In this document: piece by piece, positions 8,211 to 16,472 of the stretch
Layout of the letters: each line of letters begins with the position of its first letter
Position numbering within the stretch: position 1 is the stretch's first letter
Source of the DNA: Robertmurraya sp047302285
GTDB lineage: Bacteria; Bacillota; Bacilli; Bacillales; Cytobacillaceae
DNA: 64,000 bases
Reading direction: 5' to 3'
Assembly (NCBI RefSeq): GCF_047302285.1
Contig: NZ_CP154845.1
Location: forward strand, 3,038,001 to 3,102,000
Translations under genes and position numbers: made by a program
Notes under the pieces: generated by a model
What the model was told of the DNA's origin: nothing
The model's input: the letters and a program-made list of their open reading frames with translations, nothing else
The model's database searches: none

Positions 8211-8582
8211 ATGAAAATGATGCCTATCTTAATCGTATTAATTCTTATAACTTCAGCATGTCAAAATAACGACAATAGCTTTGAAATTGATAGCAATATA
8301 AAACAGATCATTTTCTTTTCCCATGAAAAGGAGTATGCCAACTTACATATCGAAGCTCCTTATTATGATGTAATCATTGAGCTAAGACAACAATTTCCAG
8401 ATGAATTCAAAGAGATGAAAACTTTTGCCCCTACTAAAGAAAAAGATATCTTTGAAAGGTTCGAGATAGGTGAATGCCCAGCCATTCTTGTCATACATCA
8501 TGATGAAATTTTAGCAAAAGTGGCAGGAGAGATCTCTAAAGAAGAAATTCTTCAACCAATCGAAGCTGCTTTAACAAACTAA
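8211..8582 (+). CDS. Small lipoprotein with a possible thioredoxin-like fold
   Basis: A 123-residue predicted lipoprotein: signal peptide with lipobox TSAC (Cys17), then a compact domain with GECPAILVI near residue 90, reminiscent of the cis-proline loop of thioredoxin folds, and a helix at the C-terminus. There is no CxxC pair, so a redox role is unlikely. Similar proteins beside pdhD are annotated in bacilli as small peptidoglycan-associated lipoprotein, a name without clear functional basis. Convergent with pdhD across a shared terminator. Confidence 0.6.
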   Translation: MKMMPILIVLILITSACQNNDNSFEIDSNIKQIIFFSHEKEYANLHIEAPYYDVIIELRQQFPDEFKEMKTFAPTKEKDIFERFEIGECPAILVIHHDEILAKVAGEISKEEILQPIEAALTN

Positions 8583-8613
8583 AAACCCCTCTCTTAAAGA
8601 GAAGGGTTTTTAA
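8581..8613. terminator. Bidirectional terminator between the small lipoprotein gene and pdhD
   Basis: Near-perfect 15-bp stem AAAAACCCCTCTCTT / AAGAGAAGGGTTTTT with a tiny loop. It serves the plus-strand gene and the pdh operon on the minus strand. Confidence 0.85.
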
Positions 8614-8620
8614 ATTATTC

Positions 8621-10033
8621 TTATTTAATGATATGGATTGGGCTACCAATTGCAACTTCGGCAGCTTCCATTGTAATTTCACCTAATGTTGGGTGCGCGT
8701 GAATAGTCATCGCTAAATCTTCAGCAGTCATTCCTGCTTCAATTGCTAAACCTAGCTCTGCAATCATATCAGAAGCACTTGGTCCCGCAATTTGAGCTCC
8801 AATTACAAGTCCATCCTCTTTACGAGTGACAAGTTTTAAGAAACCTTCAGCACTATCTAAAGCAAGAGCACGACCGTTTGCAGCAAATGGGAACTTAGAA
8901 CCAACTACTTCAATTCCCTCTTCTTTTGCTTGTTTTTCTGTATAACCAACAGAAGCAAGCTCAGGATCAGAAAATACAACAGCTGGGATTCCAAGATAAT
9001 CGATTTGGGCATTATGACCAGCAATTACTTCAGCCGCAATTTTACCTTCATAAGAAGCTTTATGCGCTAATTGTGGTCCTGCGACAATATCACCAATCGC
9101 AAAGATGTTAGGGATATTTGTGCGGCACTGTGCATCAATGTTGATGATGCCACGATCAGTCATGTCAACTCCCACTTGATCAAGGCCCATTTCATCTGTA
9201 TTCGGACGACGACCAACTGTTACAAGTACATAATCAGCTTCAACCGTTTTCTCTTCGCCTTTTGCTTCATACGTAACAACTACGCCATTTTCGTTTTCAA
9301 CAACACCTTTTGCAAGTGCATTTGTAACGATGTCTGCGCCTTTTTTCTTCAAGTTACGAGCAACAATGGATGACATTTGCTTTTCGAAAGCTCCAGCAAA
9401 TAGTTCATCGCTCCCTTCGAGAATCGTAACTTCTGTTCCAAAGTTAGCATAAGCAGTACCTAATTCAACACCAATAACTCCTCCACCAATGATCACTAGC
9501 TTCTTAGGAATTTCAGGCAAGTTTAGGGCACCTGTTGAATTAATTACGCGATTAGAATACTTGAATGTAGGAAGCTCAATTGGACGAGAACCAGTAGCGA
9601 TAATCGCATTTTTAAATGTGTATGTTTGGGCAGAGTTTTCATCCATTACACGAATGGTGTTAGCATCAACGAAATAGCCTTCGCCACGAACGATTTCAAC
9701 TTTATTTCCTTTTAATAAGCCTTCAACACCAGAAGTCAGCTTATGAACAACACTAGCTTTCCAATCTTGAACCTTAGAAAAATCAACCTTCACGTTTTCA
9801 GCTGTGATCCCCATTGATTCAGAATGTAATGCTGTTTCATAACGGTGACCTGCAGCGATTAACGCTTTAGATGGGATACATCCAACATTCAGACAAACGC
9901 CACCAAGATTTGATTTTTCAACAATCGTTACTTTTTGTCCTAGTTGAGCAGCACGAATCGCTGCTACATATCCACCAGGACCTGCACCAAGGACAAGAGT
10001 ATCTGTTTCGATAGGAAAATCTCCAACTACCAT
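8621..10033 (-). CDS. pdhD: Dihydrolipoamide dehydrogenase, E3 of pyruvate dehydrogenase
   Basis: A 470-residue FAD flavoprotein that reoxidises dihydrolipoamide on E2 and passes electrons to NAD. N-terminal FAD site GAGPGG (17-21), redox disulfide GGVCLNVGC (C47 and C52), NAD-binding GGGVIG in the middle and the C-terminal HAHPTLGE containing the catalytic His are all present. Last gene of pdhABCD; 4 nt separate it from pdhC. Full length and no unusual features. The terminator at 8581-8613 ends the operon. Confidence 0.97.
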   Translation of the reverse strand: MVVGDFPIETDTLVLGAGPGGYVAAIRAAQLGQKVTIVEKSNLGGVCLNVGCIPSKALIAAGHRYETALHSESMGITAENVKVDFSKVQDWKASVVHKLTSGVEGLLKGNKVEIVRGEGYFVDANTIRVMDENSAQTYTFKNAIIATGSRPIELPTFKYSNRVINSTGALNLPEIPKKLVIIGGGVIGVELGTAYANFGTEVTILEGSDELFAGAFEKQMSSIVARNLKKKGADIVTNALAKGVVENENGVVVTYEAKGEEKTVEADYVLVTVGRRPNTDEMGLDQVGVDMTDRGIINIDAQCRTNIPNIFAIGDIVAGPQLAHKASYEGKIAAEVIAGHNAQIDYLGIPAVVFSDPELASVGYTEKQAKEEGIEVVGSKFPFAANGRALALDSAEGFLKLVTRKEDGLVIGAQIAGPSASDMIAELGLAIEAGMTAEDLAMTIHAHPTLGEITMEAAEVAIGSPIHIIK

Positions 10034-10037
10034 TTTA

Positions 10038-11324
10038 TTACGCCTCCATTAACATTAATTCTGGATCATTTAATAAGCGTTTAATGTGATTTAGTGCATT
10101 TTGAGCTGTTGCACCGTCAATCATACGATGGTCAAAGCTTAATGAAAGTGCAAGCACTGGTGCTGCTACAATCTCACCATCTTTAATGACTGGCTTCTCA
10201 GCAATTCGACCGATACCTAGGATTGCAACTTCTGGGTGATTAATTACTGGAGTAAACCATTGTCCACCAGCAGATCCGATGTTAGAAATTGTGCATGAAG
10301 CACCTTTCATTTCATCTGGAGCTAATTTACCGTCACGTGCTTTTGCTCCAAGCTCATTGATTTCTTGAGAGATATTGAAAATAGACTTACGGTCTGCATC
10401 CTTCACAACTGGTACAAGTAAGCCTTTTTCTGTATCAGCGGCAATACCAATATTGTAATAATGCTTATGAATAATTTCATTTGTTGCATCATCTAATGAT
10501 GTATTTAATGCAGGGTATTCGCGTAATGCGCTTGTTAATGCTTTAACTACATAAGGAAGGAAAGTAAGTTTAATTCCCTTGCTCGCAGCAACTTCTTTGT
10601 ATTTCTTACGGTTTGCTACAAGGTTTGTCACATCAACTTCATCCATTAATGTCACATGTGGAGCAGTATGCTTAGAATTCACCATTGCTTTTGCAATTGC
10701 CTTACGAATTCCACTCATTTTCTCACGAGTTTCAGGATATTGACCAGCAGGGATTGGAGCCTGAGCTGGTTTCGCAGCTTCTGCTTGTGCTGCTGGAGCT
10801 TCTTCAGTTGTTGTAGAAGCAGCAGTTGGTGCTCCACCATTTAAGAATGCATCAATATCATCCTTTAGGACGCGACCGTTATCACCTGAACCATTCACTT
10901 GAAGAATATCTACGCCTTTATCACGAGCATATTTACGTACTGAAGGCATAGCGATAATGCGACGGTTTGGATTAGCTGGCTCTGTATTTGCAGGTGCTGC
11001 TTCTGGTGTTGCTTCAGCTTGTGCAGCTGGAGCTTCCTTAGGAGCTTCTTCACTTTCATCACCTTTAAATTTAAGGTCTTCATATCCAGGCGCATCAAAT
11101 GTGATTAATACCTGACCTACAGTCGCTACAGTTCCTTCTTCTACAAGAACTTCCTCAACAGTACCTTCTACTGGAGATGGAATTTCAACAACAGCTTTAT
11201 CATTTTGTACTTCACAAAGCACATCATCTTCTTGAACTTTATCGCCTGCTTTTACGAACCATTTTACAATTTCACCTTCATGGATACCTTCACCAATATC
11301 AGGCAGTTTAAATTGGAATGACAT
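10038..11324 (-). CDS. pdhC: Dihydrolipoamide acetyltransferase, E2 of pyruvate dehydrogenase
   Basis: A 428-residue E2 core subunit. One lipoyl domain (1-80) with the lipoylated lysine in NDKAVVEIPSP (K43); Ala/Pro/Glu-rich linker; peripheral subunit-binding domain (about 119-162, MPSVRKYARDKGVDI); second Ala/Pro linker; catalytic acetyltransferase domain ending with the FDHRMIDGA active-site motif. The single lipoyl domain is as in B. subtilis PdhC. The gene is separated from pdhB by 114 nt holding a perfect hairpin (11369-11408), and has its own GGAGGAT ribosome site. Confidence 0.97.
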   Translation of the reverse strand: MSFQFKLPDIGEGIHEGEIVKWFVKAGDKVQEDDVLCEVQNDKAVVEIPSPVEGTVEEVLVEEGTVATVGQVLITFDAPGYEDLKFKGDESEEAPKEAPAAQAEATPEAAPANTEPANPNRRIIAMPSVRKYARDKGVDILQVNGSGDNGRVLKDDIDAFLNGGAPTAASTTTEEAPAAQAEAAKPAQAPIPAGQYPETREKMSGIRKAIAKAMVNSKHTAPHVTLMDEVDVTNLVANRKKYKEVAASKGIKLTFLPYVVKALTSALREYPALNTSLDDATNEIIHKHYYNIGIAADTEKGLLVPVVKDADRKSIFNISQEINELGAKARDGKLAPDEMKGASCTISNIGSAGGQWFTPVINHPEVAILGIGRIAEKPVIKDGEIVAAPVLALSLSFDHRMIDGATAQNALNHIKRLLNDPELMLMEA

Positions 11325-11368
11325 GGATTCATCCTCCTAATATATTCTAGTTAGTGTGCAGCTCGATC

Positions 11369-11408
11369 GAATTTAAGGGTAATGGAAAAGCCCATCTCCC
11401 TTAAATTC
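11369..11408 (-). promoter_or_regulatory. Intra-operon hairpin between pdhB and pdhC
   Basis: Perfect 11-bp inverted repeat GAATTTAAGGG / CCCTTAAATTC with an 18-nt loop in the 114-nt pdhB-pdhC spacer. On the minus-strand RNA it is not followed by a clear U-run, so an RNA-processing, stabilising or partial-termination role is more likely than full termination. Confidence 0.6.
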
Positions 11409-11438
11409 AATCATTCAATCAACTATTTCGCGTGTTTT

Positions 11439-12416
11439 TTAGAAATTAAGTACTTTTTTACTTGTTTCAATAATATCTTTAACGTTAGGAAGCCATACAG
11501 ACTCTGCTTGTGGGAAAGCAAATACTGTATCAGGTGCTGCCACACGTAAAACAGGAGCTTCAAGACTTAGAATTGCACGATCATTAATTTCTGCAACGAC
11601 TTGTGCTGCAATACCAGATTGTTTTTGTGCTTCTTGTACAACAATTGCACGGCCAGTTTTTTCAACAGAAGCAATAATTGTTTCAATATCAAGTGGAGCA
11701 ACTGTACGTAAGTCAACAACTTCAACAGAAAATCCTTCTTTTTCAAGCTCTTCTGCTGCTTTAATAGACTCATGAACCATTGCACCATAAGTAATAATAG
11801 AAAGATCTGTACCTTCACGTTTCACTTCAGCTTTACCAAGCGGAATTGTGTATTCACCTTCAGGTACTTCTTGTCTGAATGAGCGGTATAATTTCATATG
11901 TTCTAAGTAAATAACCGGATCATTGTCACGAATTGCTGAGATTAATAATCCTTTTGCATCATAAGGCGTGGATGGAATAACGACTTTTAATCCTGGTTGT
12001 TGTGCCATTAAGCCTTCTAAGCTATCAGCATGCATTTCAGGTGTGTGTACTCCACCACCAAATGGTGAACGAATGGTTACTGGTGCATTATAGCGACCAC
12101 CTGAACGGTAACGCATACGTGCTAATTGACCAGAGATAGAATCCATTACTTCATATACGAATCCAAAGAATTGGATTTCTGGAACAGGACGGAAGCCTTG
12201 TAAACTTAGACCAACTGCTAAACCACCAATACCAGACTCAGCTAATGGTGTATCAAACACACGATCTTCCCCAAATTCTGCCTGGAGTCCTTCAGTTGCA
12301 CGGAAAACCCCACCGTTTACGCCTACGTCTTCTCCGAAAACTAATACATTCGGATCATTCTTTAATTCAGTGCGTAACGCATCCGTGATTGCTTGAATCA
12401 TTGTCATTTGCGCCAT
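11439..12416 (-). CDS. pdhB: Pyruvate dehydrogenase E1 beta subunit
   Basis: A 325-residue transketolase-like subunit pairing with PdhA to decarboxylate pyruvate with thiamine diphosphate. It begins MAQMTMIQAITDALRTEL, has the FGEDVG segment near residue 28 and a C-terminal transketolase domain ending VAAPDTVFAFP, all typical. Its ATG lies 3 nt after the pdhA stop and its ribosome site AAGGAGT is inside the end of pdhA, suggesting translational coupling and equal synthesis of the E1 subunits. Confidence 0.97.
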   Translation of the reverse strand: MAQMTMIQAITDALRTELKNDPNVLVFGEDVGVNGGVFRATEGLQAEFGEDRVFDTPLAESGIGGLAVGLSLQGFRPVPEIQFFGFVYEVMDSISGQLARMRYRSGGRYNAPVTIRSPFGGGVHTPEMHADSLEGLMAQQPGLKVVIPSTPYDAKGLLISAIRDNDPVIYLEHMKLYRSFRQEVPEGEYTIPLGKAEVKREGTDLSIITYGAMVHESIKAAEELEKEGFSVEVVDLRTVAPLDIETIIASVEKTGRAIVVQEAQKQSGIAAQVVAEINDRAILSLEAPVLRVAAPDTVFAFPQAESVWLPNVKDIIETSKKVLNF

Positions 12417-12419
12417 GGC

Positions 12420-13535
12420 TTACTTCGACTCCTTCTCTTTATATAGTTCATATTGCTCCTCTAGGTTATGCGGAAGCTCTTCATACATAATTGAGATCAA
12501 ATCCGTTACCTTTTGTTTCGGAGTATTATCTGCTTCTTTAATGGCTACTTTAATATCTTCTTTTGCTTGTTCAATTGTTTCATTTTCCATCTCTTCGTTC
12601 CAAATACCTTTTTTCTCTAAATATTTACGGAAACGGACAAGTGGATCTTTCTTTTCCCATTCGCTATCTAAATCAGAAGTACGATAACGAGTTGGGTCAT
12701 CCCCAGCCATTGTATGAGGACCGTAACGGTAAGTTAAGGTTTCAATTAGAGTAGGACCTTCACCGTTGATTGCGCGCTCACGAGCTTCTCTAACTGCACT
12801 ATATACAGCAAGCGGATCCATACCATCAACAACGATTCCTGGGATACCAGCCGCAACTGCCTTTTGTGCTAATGTTTTAGCAGCAGTCTGCTTTTCACGT
12901 GGTGTTGAAATCGCAAATTGATTGTTTTGAATAATAAAGATCGCAGGAGATTTGTAAGCACCTGCAAAGTTGATTCCTTCATAGAAATCACCTTGAGATG
13001 TACCACCATCACCTGTATACGTAATCGCAACTGACTTTTGCCCGCGTTTTTGCATTCCAAGAGCTACACCTGCTGCTTGAACATATTGAGCACCGATGAT
13101 GATTTGTGGTGAAATAACGTTTACACCTTCAGGAATATCTCCACCTTTAAAATGTCCTCTTGACCATAGGAAGGCTTGAGATAAAGGTAAGCCATGCCAA
13201 ATAAGTTGAGGAACGTCACGATAACCTGGAAGAATAAAGTCTTCCTTTTCTAACGCAAATTGTGACGCAAGTTGTGAAGCCTCTTGTCCAGCTGTTGGAG
13301 CATAGAATCCAAGACGACCTTGACGATTTAACGAAATTGAACGTTGGTCTAGAATTCTTGTATAAACCATGCGTTTCATTAGTTCCTGTAGTTGTTCGTC
13401 ACTTAAGTTTGGTAAAGCCGCTTCGTTTACGACTTCTCCCTCTTCGTTAAGTATTTGAAATGTTTGAAACTGTTCTTCTACCTTTTCAAGCTGCTTCTTT
13501 GCATCAAAACTAGCCTTATTTGTTTTAGAAGCCAT
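12420..13535 (-). CDS. pdhA: Pyruvate dehydrogenase E1 alpha subunit
   Basis: A 371-residue thiamine-diphosphate enzyme subunit, first gene of pdhABCD, converting pyruvate to the hydroxyethyl group transferred to E2. The TPP/Mg motif GDGGTSQGDFYEG...NN lies near residues 170-205, followed by the phosphorylation-loop-like segment RYGPHTMAGDDPTRYR. Start ATG 13535 has AAGGGTGAC upstream. A 600-bp non-coding interval precedes it, containing two cre-like AAAGCGCTTT palindromes that could mediate carbon control; a promoter could not be fixed there. Confidence 0.97.
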   Translation of the reverse strand: MASKTNKASFDAKKQLEKVEEQFQTFQILNEEGEVVNEAALPNLSDEQLQELMKRMVYTRILDQRSISLNRQGRLGFYAPTAGQEASQLASQFALEKEDFILPGYRDVPQLIWHGLPLSQAFLWSRGHFKGGDIPEGVNVISPQIIIGAQYVQAAGVALGMQKRGQKSVAITYTGDGGTSQGDFYEGINFAGAYKSPAIFIIQNNQFAISTPREKQTAAKTLAQKAVAAGIPGIVVDGMDPLAVYSAVREARERAINGEGPTLIETLTYRYGPHTMAGDDPTRYRTSDLDSEWEKKDPLVRFRKYLEKKGIWNEEMENETIEQAKEDIKVAIKEADNTPKQKVTDLISIMYEELPHNLEEQYELYKEKESK

Positions 13536-14103
13536 TAAAAGTCACCCTTTCATACAAAATATATTAAAGTGCAAATATTTTTGGTCCCCATTTTTGCTTA
13601 ATCTTTTAAAGCTATGTATGGGAAGAAAACAATATTATGGTACCCAAACCTATCTCATCTTAGAAATAACACATCTTTTCTGAGATCGATAAAGCGCTTT
13701 AAACACATATTATGAATAGTTTTCCACAATGTGGTTGAAATAAAACGCTCTCTTTTACACTTAGTGATAGTAAAAGCTGTACTATAATTTTAGAGAGATA
13801 AATTGATACAACTCTAATCTTCGTTTTAAGTTTACACCAACCAAAATAGCTACGTCAATTACTTAGCTTTAAGTTTTTTAATCTAATCATGTTAATAATG
13901 TAGTTAATATTTTTAAAACTGTTTCATCACGATTCAATTTCTGTATTATAAAAAAGAGTACAACCGCATCACTGTTATAATAAAGAAAGTTATATAATAA
14001 TAATTATAATTAATACTACGGACTTTCAAAAAAGAAAGCGCTTTTTATGTAGAGCGCTTAGATCAGCCTTTCTGACTGGTTTTTGTCCACTTTCCGCTAC
14101 ACA
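13536..14103. promoter_or_regulatory. Long non-coding leader/intergenic region upstream of pdhA with cre-like palindromes
   Basis: About 570 bp of AT-rich DNA without a convincing gene. ATAAAGCGCTTTAA (13689-13702) and AGAAAGCGCTTTTT (14033-14046) each match the CcpA cre consensus at about 11 of 14 positions, and AGAGCGCT recurs at 14051. Several TATAAT-like boxes occur on both strands without good -35 partners, so I do not call a specific pdhA promoter. Confidence 0.4.
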
Positions 14104-14104
14104 C

Positions 14105-14134
14105 AAAAAAAGGAATTGACCTATTGTCAATCCC
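14105..14134 (-). terminator. ykyA terminator
   Basis: GGAATTGAC / GTCAATCC stem with a short CTATT loop; the minus-strand product ends in a run of seven T residues. It directly follows the ykyA stop. Confidence 0.85.
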
Positions 14135-14135
14135 C

Positions 14136-14813
14136 TTACTCCGCTTGTTCTTCCTTTATTTCAATTCCTGCCGCTGTATAAAATCCAAGTTTTATCTCAT
14201 TGTATTGCTCTGTAAACTCATTGAATTCTTCATTTGATTCAAGAACGATTTTATACGTATCGTTAATTTTTGTAATTTGCTCTTCTAATTGTTCAATTGA
14301 TAGTTCCTCTTGTTGGAACATTTGATAAAGTTCTTTATCGTATTCAATCCCATTAATATAGTTTTCATATAGAGTATCGTGAGTGGCAAATCTTTTTTGC
14401 ATGATCTCATATAGCTCGTTAGCCTTTATTTTAATTTCTCCATCTTCTAACTCTTCTATTAAAGGAACAAGCTTTTCAAACTCCTGCTTCGATGCTTGGA
14501 TACTTTCTTCTTCCTTATCCATATGTTCCTTTCTTTTGTCGACAATCATTAAAGCTTCTTCAGAAAGTGAAACAATTTGCTCGAATTCCTTCATTCCTAA
14601 TTCGATGATCTTACTATAAATTTCCTTTTCTTCTCTCTCTAGTTCTACTAAAGGTTCCTGTTGTTGTTCAAAATCTTGCTCTAAGTCCACTACAGTTTCA
14701 AGCACTGTGTATATTTCATCCGTTGTAGAAGTCCGATTCAGGCACCCGGATAAAACCAGCAAACCTAAAAGAATAAATAAAGCAATAGTTTTTTTCCATT
14801 TCAAAATCGACAC
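14136..14813 (-). CDS. ykyA: YkyA family cell-wall-binding lipoprotein
   Basis: A 225-residue lipoprotein with signal peptide and lipobox LSGC (Cys24). The mature part is almost entirely charged helix with coiled-coil character (glutamate- and lysine-rich, about residues 40-210), as in the YkyA family of Bacillus, described as putative cell-wall-binding lipoprotein. It lies between pdhA and def as in B. subtilis (ykrB-ykyA-pdhA). Function not established. Monocistronic with its own terminator. Confidence 0.85.
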   Translation of the reverse strand: MSILKWKKTIALFILLGLLVLSGCLNRTSTTDEIYTVLETVVDLEQDFEQQQEPLVELEREEKEIYSKIIELGMKEFEQIVSLSEEALMIVDKRKEHMDKEEESIQASKQEFEKLVPLIEELEDGEIKIKANELYEIMQKRFATHDTLYENYINGIEYDKELYQMFQQEELSIEQLEEQITKINDTYKIVLESNEEFNEFTEQYNEIKLGFYTAAGIEIKEEQAE

Positions 14814-15037
14814 TCAGTTACCCCCTTCATATAACAATTATTACTATATCTATTGTTTTCATTTATTACAATAGCGCTTGAAAAAATCAGTGTCGGAAAT
14901 CATGATGAATCCTATTAATTATTCCTATTCAAATCTATCATTCATTATGTCTCTTTCTAGTGATTTTTTGAAACTGTACGGTTATTTCAAATTCTGTTAA
15001 AATAATTGCACGAGAGAATTACTTAGGAGTGAAATTC

Positions 15038-15592
15038 ATGCTTACGATGGAAGACATTATTAGAGACGGTCATCCTACTTTGCGTTCCGTCGCCAAAGAG
15101 GTCCCACTTCCAGTATCAGAGGAAGATAAAGAAACATTAAGAGCTTTGCTAGAATATGTGATCGCAAGTCAAAATCCTGAAATTGCGAAAGAGAAAAACC
15201 TTCGTCCAGGAATTGGTCTTGCCGCTCCGCAAATCAATATTTCAAAAAGGATGCTCGCCATCCATTTAACTGATGAAAAAGGAAACCTTCATAGTTATGC
15301 TCTTTTTAACCCAAAAATTATTAGCCACTCTGTCGAAAAAGCTTATTTAACCAGTGGTGAGGGTTGTCTATCTGTTGACGAGTCCATTCCAGGATATGTT
15401 CCGAGATATGCTCGGGTTACAGTAAAGGCCACCACTTTAGAGGGTGAAGAGATTAAGCTCAGATTAAAAGGATTACCAGCAATCTGTATTCAACATGAAA
15501 TTGATCATCTTAACGGGATCATGTTTTATGACCATATAAATAAAAAAGATCCATTTGAGCCAATAGAAAATGCCACCCCGATTGATAGATAA
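15038..15592 (+). CDS. def: Peptide deformylase
   Basis: A 184-residue Fe/Zn metalloenzyme removing the N-formyl group from nascent proteins (B. subtilis DefB/YkrB type, class II length). The three motifs are complete: GIGLAAPQ, EGCLSVDE with the metal cysteine and QHEIDHLNG with the two metal histidines and catalytic Glu. ATG 15038 is chosen over GTG 15029 because AGGAG at 15025-15029 would overlap the GTG, spacing to ATG is 8 nt, and family members begin MxTMExI. Divergent from ykyA, closed by a terminator. Confidence 0.96.
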   Translation: MLTMEDIIRDGHPTLRSVAKEVPLPVSEEDKETLRALLEYVIASQNPEIAKEKNLRPGIGLAAPQINISKRMLAIHLTDEKGNLHSYALFNPKIISHSVEKAYLTSGEGCLSVDESIPGYVPRYARVTVKATTLEGEEIKLRLKGLPAICIQHEIDHLNGIMFYDHINKKDPFEPIENATPIDR

Positions 15593-15608
15593 GGAATAGT
15601 TAAACAAC

Positions 15609-15648
15609 AACGCAAAGGATTGTGTCAAGATCCTTTGCGTTTTTTATT
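15609..15648 (+). terminator. def terminator
   Basis: Perfect ACGCAAAGGAT / ATCCTTTGCGT stem with loop TGTGTCAAG followed by six T residues. Confidence 0.9.
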
Positions 15649-15762
15649 TTGGCCAAATAAGCAGATACCATGTTTATCCATGAGAAAAAAACCTAAAATT
15701 CCATATAATAAAATAAGAAATAGATTACAGGAGAGAATTATCTTTACTTTGTACAAGGATCG

Positions 15763-15768
15763 TATAAT
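15763..15768 (+). promoter_or_regulatory. -10 box of the small gene at 15794
   Basis: Perfect TATAAT 26 bp upstream of the 23-codon gene. The -35 region is poor (TTTACT sits at 14 bp spacing), so promoter strength is uncertain. Confidence 0.45.
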
Positions 15769-15793
15769 ATAGGAAGTAAGGAGATGATCCACA

Positions 15794-15865
15794 ATGTTAA
15801 AGAAGCTAAAGAAAAAGCTTGTTAAACAGTGGAAAGATTTGCTTCGAAAAAAATCCATAGCGTAA
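15794..15865 (+). CDS. 23-residue very basic peptide in its own transcription unit
   Basis: ATG 15794 follows TAAGGAGATGAT at ideal spacing and opens a 23-codon frame, MLKKLKKKLVKQWKDLLRKK plus three residues, ending in TAA. The peptide is predicted to form a cationic amphipathic helix (10 Lys/Arg, leucines spaced 3-4 apart, one Trp). A perfect -10 box lies just upstream and a strong terminator starts 6 nt after the stop, so this is a complete miniature gene. I do not recognise a named family. Possible roles are membrane- or nucleic-acid-binding peptide, or a coding portion of a small RNA. Confidence 0.6.
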   Translation: MLKKLKKKLVKQWKDLLRKKSIA

Positions 15866-15870
15866 ATTAT

Positions 15871-15904
15871 GAGCCCTTCATGCTTGCGAAGGGCTCCTTC
15901 TTTA
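15871..15904 (+). terminator. Terminator of the 23-codon gene
   Basis: Perfect GAGCCCTTC / GAAGGGCTC stem with an 8-nt loop, followed by CTTCTTTAT. Confidence 0.85.
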
Positions 15905-15905
15905 T

Positions 15906-16256
15906 AGTAAATTTAGGAGCAATACTCTTCGTTAAATGAAGAACAATATACCAGGAAAAAAGAAAATACATGAAATTGTTCCTTTTTTTATATATAATAG
16001 AAAAAGTTACTATCGGGACTATTCGGGAGATGATGATCATCCCCTCATTTTATGAACTCATATCCTTACGTTAAATGAAGATTACATGAATCAATTTCAA
16101 CATGTTCAGGTTTAAAAAACGAATTCCAGAAAATCTATACATATTAGATACGTAACAACAGCATTATGAGAATGGCGTTTTTTATATTATTCCAACCTTT
16201 CTTTTGAAATTGAATCACATATTATTACATTTTTATAAAAAAAGGAGAGAAATGGT
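15906..16256 (+). other. Non-coding interval upstream of rpoY-rnjA
   Basis: About 350 bp without a credible gene. TATATAATAG at 15991-16000 is a possible -10 element with a weak -35. A 13-bp direct repeat CGTTAAATGAAGA occurs at 15930 and 16069. A small palindrome GATGATGATCATC lies near 16028. This could be a long leader of the rpoY-rnjA mRNA; nothing more can be supported. Confidence 0.3.
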
Positions 16257-16469
16257 ATGATTTTCAAAGTTTATTTTCAAGATTTAAAAACAGAAGCACC
16301 TGTTCGGGAGAAAACAAAAACGATTTTTGTAGAAGCCGGGTCAGTTCGAGAAGTACGTACAAAATTGGCAGAGCGTCCATATAATATCGAGTTTATTACC
16401 CCTGTCGATGGAGCATTCTTAGAGTATGAACAGAAAAATGAAAACTATAAAGTATTGGAGATTGGATAA
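16257..16469 (+). CDS. rpoY: RNA polymerase epsilon subunit RpoY
   Basis: A 70-residue protein starting at ATG 16257 behind AAAGGAGAG. Conserved blocks PVREKT, the segment with VRTKL and the C-terminal NIEFITPVDGAFLEYEQ identify the epsilon subunit of Firmicutes RNA polymerase (YkzG, DUF1447). It sits on core polymerase near the secondary channel side. It is 3 nt upstream of rnjA, the conserved rpoY-rnjA operon, which links transcription and RNA decay components. Confidence 0.95.
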   Translation: MIFKVYFQDLKTEAPVREKTKTIFVEAGSVREVRTKLAERPYNIEFITPVDGAFLEYEQKNENYKVLEIG

Positions 16470-16472
16470 TTT

